NCBI GenBank assembly: GCA_003162935.1
Contig: PLUW01000070.1
Location: 18,565-52,786, forward strand
Direction of reading: 5' to 3'
From: Acidobacteriaceae bacterium
GTDB taxonomy: Bacteria; Acidobacteriota; Terriglobia; Terriglobales; Acidobacteriaceae
Length of the DNA: 34,222 bases
This document shows positions 31,793 to 34,222 of this stretch, piece by piece. Every line of letters begins with the position of its first letter. Within the stretch, counting starts at the first letter, position 1. A model generated the notes under the pieces. It made no database searches. It was given only the letters and a program-made list of their open reading frames with translations, and was not told where the DNA came from. A program made the translations under genes and the position numbers.

Positions 31793-31965
31793 GGTCAGAG
31801 ATGAGAGGTCAGAGGTTCGAGGTCAGATTGCAGAGGTTAGAACCTCGGGGCTCACAGTGCCGTTCGCGCTCGGACTTTTTTACCTCTGCAATCTGACCTC
31901 TGACCTCTTCAATGGCTTCACTTACAATCTGACCTCTAACCTCTGACCTCTCTGCTACACTCTTT
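31793..31965. repeat. Palindromic AGGTCAGATTG element, copy 2
   Basis: The arms are GAGGTCAGATTGCAGAGGTT and CCTCTGCAATCTGACCTCTG, enclosing a core with GGCTCACAGTGCCGTTCGCG and CTCGGACTTTTTTACC. Further right-arm copies follow at 31925-31950. The core is clearly related to that at 27779-27925. The -10 candidate TG-C-TACACT (31953-31961) of the S9 peptidase gene is at its right end. Confidence 0.8.
31953..31961 (+). promoter_or_regulatory. Extended -10 of the S9 peptidase gene
   Basis: TG-C-TACACT at the right border of the repeat element; the start near 31968 leaves a 15-nt leader with GGGGAGA before the ATG at 31983. Confidence 0.4.
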
Positions 31966-31982
31966 TGTTTCGGGGAGACACT

Positions 31983-34222
31983 ATGCGACGTCTGGTTTTT
32001 CTTTTCGTTTTGCTTTTTTCTCTTCCTGCATTCTCGCAGGCCAAACATCCCTTCACTTTTGAAGACATGATGAAGTTGAAGCGGGTCGGCGAGCCTGTGC
32101 CTTCTCCGGATGGGAAATGGGTGCTGTTTAGCGCGGTCGACGTGGATCTGGCCGCGAATACGAAGACGCCGCACATCTGGATCGTGCCGCTGAATACGAA
32201 TAATAACGGAGCGACGGGCGTCTCGCCCGTCCAGCAAGGCTCTGGAGGACAGGAGCGCGTGCTCATCGCCGATCAGGATGGCGATCGTCCGCGCTGGGCT
32301 CCGGATGGGAAGCGGTTTGCGTTTCTCTCGAACAAAGACGGCGGCTCGCAGGTTTGGATTGCCGATTTCGATGGCGCTGCCGGTGCCGTTACTGGAATCC
32401 ACGAGTTGACTACGATCGCCACCGAAGCGGGCGGCGAACTCTGGTCGCCGGATGGCAAGTACATTCTGTTCACCTCGGATGTTTATCCGGAATGCGACGG
32501 CGCAACCAAGGAAGAGGCCGCCTGCAACGCGAACAAGGTGGAAGCGGCGGGGAAGTCCAAAGTTAAGGCGCTGATCTTCGACCGGCTTTTGTATCGCCAT
32601 TGGAACGCCTTCAAAGTGGGCAAGCGCAGCCACATTTTCGTCGTCGCGGCTCCGCCGGCCCGACACGAACTGCCGGATAGTGCTGCCGAGACGCAAAGCA
32701 CCACCACGGTCGCCCTTCCCCGCGATCTCACGCCGGGTGATTACGATGCTCCTGTGTTCTCGCTGGGCGGGCAGGACGACTACGCTTTCTCTCCCGACGG
32801 GCAGGAGATTTGCTACACCTCGAATCACGACAAGGTCGAAGCTGCTTCCACCAATAACGATCTGTGGATCGTTTCGGTGAATGGAGGTGCGGCCGGATCT
32901 GTCCAAGCCAAGAACATCACCGCCGACAATCCCGCCAGCGACTCGACTCCGCTCTATTCGCCCGATGGCAAGTACATCGCCTACCGCGCCCAGCAGCGTC
33001 CGGGATACGAAAGCGACCGCTTTCGGCTGATGCTGTTTGACCGGAAGACGGGGGAGAAGAAGAGTTTGGCAGCGAACTTTGATGGCTGGGTGGGCACGAT
33101 CGCCTGGGATCCGGGTTCGAAAGTCATTTATTTTGGATCCGAAAAAGCCGGCGAATCGCCGATCTACAAGATCGGGGTGGACGACGGAAAGATCGGCAAA
33201 ATCGCTTCCGGGTACGACGATGACTTTTCGGTTATCGACGGCGGACGGACAATTTTGTTTACGCGGATGGCGGTCGGCAGCCCTAGCCAGATCTATGTCT
33301 CGGGCACTTCGCTCTTGACTAGTAAGAATTGCGTCGAAGACAGGTTTAGTCCTCCGGGGCTCCCGGCATCGTCGGAGACCCCGGATTGCGCATTGCCTAA
33401 GGCGACTGCTCTTACTCATCTGAACGACGGCGTGCTCTCGGAAGTCGCCATGTCGCCGCTTGAATCTTTCTGGTTCCCTGGCGCGAAGGGCGACAAGGTC
33501 GAGGGTTTCCTCGTCAAGCCACCGAACTTTGATGCTTCCAAGAAATATCCGGTGAAGTTCCTCATCCACGGCGGCCCGCAGGGGGCTTGGGGAGACGACT
33601 GGTCTTATCGCTGGAATCCGGAACTTTTCGCCGCCAACGGATACGTGGTTGTCATGATCAACTTCCACGGCTCGACTGGATACGGGCAGAAGTTCATTGA
33701 CGCGATCAACGGGAATTGGGGCGGCGCTCCATTTGAAGATTTGATGAAGGGGCTGGACTACGCGGAGAAGACTTATCCGTTCATCGACAAAGACCGCGAG
33801 TGCGCTCTGGGCGCTAGCTACGGCGGATACATGGCGAACTGGGTGCTTGGGCATACCGACCGTTTCAAGTGCATCGTGTCGCACGACGGCATGTTCAATA
33901 CCGAATCGGCCTGGGGAACGACCGAAGAACTCTGGTTCAATAACTGGGAGTTCAAAGGGACTCCTTACAGCAACCCGGCGATGTATGAGAAGTGGTCTCC
34001 GCGCAATTCGGCCAGCAATTTCAAGACGCCGACGCTGGTCGTCCACGGGCAACTGGACTACCGGCTCGACGTCAGCGAAGGCTTCCAGCTTTTCGACACG
34101 CTGCAAGTGATGGGCGTGCCGTCGAAGATGCTTTACTTTCCCGACGAGGGACATTGGGTGTTGAAGCCGCAGAATGCTCAGCTTTGGTATAAGACGGTCA
34201 ACGACTGGGTGGATCGGTGGAC
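31983..34222 (+). CDS. Secreted S9-family prolyl oligopeptidase-like peptidase, partial (right edge)
   Basis: It is absent from the ORF track because no stop occurs before the window ends; about 746 residues are visible. The signal peptide is MRRLVFLFVLLFSLPAFSQA. A beta-propeller with WD40-like PD40 repeats follows ('PSPDGKWVLFS', 'RWAPDGKRFAFLS', 'WSPDGKYILFTS', 'YSPDGKYIAYRA'). The alpha/beta-hydrolase domain then has Ser612 in GASYGGYMANW, Asp692 in HGQLDYR and His724 in DEGHWV, the catalytic triad. HGGPQGAWGDDWS carries the oxyanion region. It is a periplasmic or outer-membrane dipeptidyl/oligopeptidase. Two palindromic DNA elements are translated within the propeller (32213-32231 and 33353-33385). 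A 781-aa antisense frame is a shadow. Confidence 0.92.
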   Translation, partial: MRRLVFLFVLLFSLPAFSQAKHPFTFEDMMKLKRVGEPVPSPDGKWVLFSAVDVDLAANTKTPHIWIVPLNTNNNGATGVSPVQQGSGGQERVLIADQDGDRPRWAPDGKRFAFLSNKDGGSQVWIADFDGAAGAVTGIHELTTIATEAGGELWSPDGKYILFTSDVYPECDGATKEEAACNANKVEAAGKSKVKALIFDRLLYRHWNAFKVGKRSHIFVVAAPPARHELPDSAAETQSTTTVALPRDLTPGDYDAPVFSLGGQDDYAFSPDGQEICYTSNHDKVEAASTNNDLWIVSVNGGAAGSVQAKNITADNPASDSTPLYSPDGKYIAYRAQQRPGYESDRFRLMLFDRKTGEKKSLAANFDGWVGTIAWDPGSKVIYFGSEKAGESPIYKIGVDDGKIGKIASGYDDDFSVIDGGRTILFTRMAVGSPSQIYVSGTSLLTSKNCVEDRFSPPGLPASSETPDCALPKATALTHLNDGVLSEVAMSPLESFWFPGAKGDKVEGFLVKPPNFDASKKYPVKFLIHGGPQGAWGDDWSYRWNPELFAANGYVVVMINFHGSTGYGQKFIDAINGNWGGAPFEDLMKGLDYAEKTYPFIDKDRECALGASYGGYMANWVLGHTDRFKCIVSHDGMFNTESAWGTTEELWFNNWEFKGTPYSNPAMYEKWSPRNSASNFKTPTLVVHGQLDYRLDVSEGFQLFDTLQVMGVPSKMLYFPDEGHWVLKPQNAQLWYKTVNDWVDRW
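32213..32231. repeat. REP-like palindrome inside the S9 peptidase CDS
   Basis: GACGGGCG-TCT-CGCCCGTC, an 8-bp perfect stem, is the same stem as at 14123-14144. It is translated in frame as part of 'GATGVSPVQQGSGG'. Confidence 0.75.
33353..33385. repeat. Second palindrome inside the S9 peptidase CDS
   Basis: TCCGGGG-CTCC, 10-nt loop, GGAG-A-CCCCGGA: an 11-bp stem with one bulge. It is translated as 'PPGLPASSETPD' between propeller and hydrolase domains. Confidence 0.55.

Noticed and set aside
31809-34154. 781-residue ORF on the minus strand
   Set aside because: It is antisense to the S9 peptidase, which has a signal peptide, PD40 repeats and an intact Ser-Asp-His triad. The minus frame is compositionally biased (Arg/Val/His-rich) with no domain.
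1-34222. CRISPR array, transposase or prophage
   Set aside because: No regularly spaced identical repeats with unique spacers, and no transposase, integrase or phage structural gene was found. The repeats present are degenerate facing arms.

Overview
The window is a high-GC bacterial chromosome segment. Gene content and style suggest an Acidobacteriota member of the Koribacter/Terriglobales type. The signs are many short palindromic and TCAG-type intergenic repeats, an unlinked dnaK, several sigma-54 regulators, a bd oxidase, and large secreted S9 peptidases. This assignment is inference from style; no 16S gene or marker phylogeny is available here. There is no prophage, insertion sequence or CRISPR array.

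Layout. 1-3.7 kb: an STN-domain secreted protein cut by the left edge (minus), a divergent secreted protein of unknown function, and an aldehyde dehydrogenase. 3.7-5.1 kb: tRNA-Cys, a small zinc-ribbon protein, osmC, an exact match to the ParB centromere consensus (parS) inside a 26-bp palindrome, and tRNA-Leu. 5.1-9.4 kb: a signalling block with a soluble histidine kinase and NtrC-type response regulator (overlapping genes), a PilZ protein, and a receiver-less sigma-54 activator. The last two each have a GG-N10-GC (-24/-12) promoter candidate sharing the same core. 9.5-14.7 kb: a higBA toxin-antitoxin pair, comM, a membrane PAS-histidine kinase and a TPR-like protein. 14.7-16.4 kb: an acetyl-CoA acetyltransferase, a structured intergenic region, and a tiny transcription unit encoding a 15-residue lysine-rich peptide with its own terminator.

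16.4-23.2 kb, minus strand, read right to left: hrcA-grpE-dnaJ-rsmE followed by a UvrD-like helicase fused to a PD-(D/E)XK nuclease with an iron-sulfur-type cysteine set. This is the heat-shock operon without dnaK. 23.4-25.4 kb: small unknown ORFs and a monomeric-sarcosine-oxidase-type flavoenzyme with the covalent-FAD cysteine. 25.7-26.9 kb: a secreted fibronectin-III protein and a secreted collagen-like protein, probably one operon. 26.9-30.3 kb: Mrp/ApbC and cydAB. 30.4-34.2 kb: a thioesterase with a cysteine-containing protein, a TPR protein, and an S9 prolyl oligopeptidase running off the right edge.

The most unusual signals lie outside the standard genes. They are the parS match, two related ~150-bp palindromic elements with a common T-rich core (27.8 and 31.8 kb), palindromes inserted in frame in the S9 peptidase, the lysine-rich micro-ORF, and at least five genes whose -10 box sits 6-8 nt before the start codon, predicting leaderless mRNAs. 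Coordinates were read by eye; no database search, folding or composition calculation was run.
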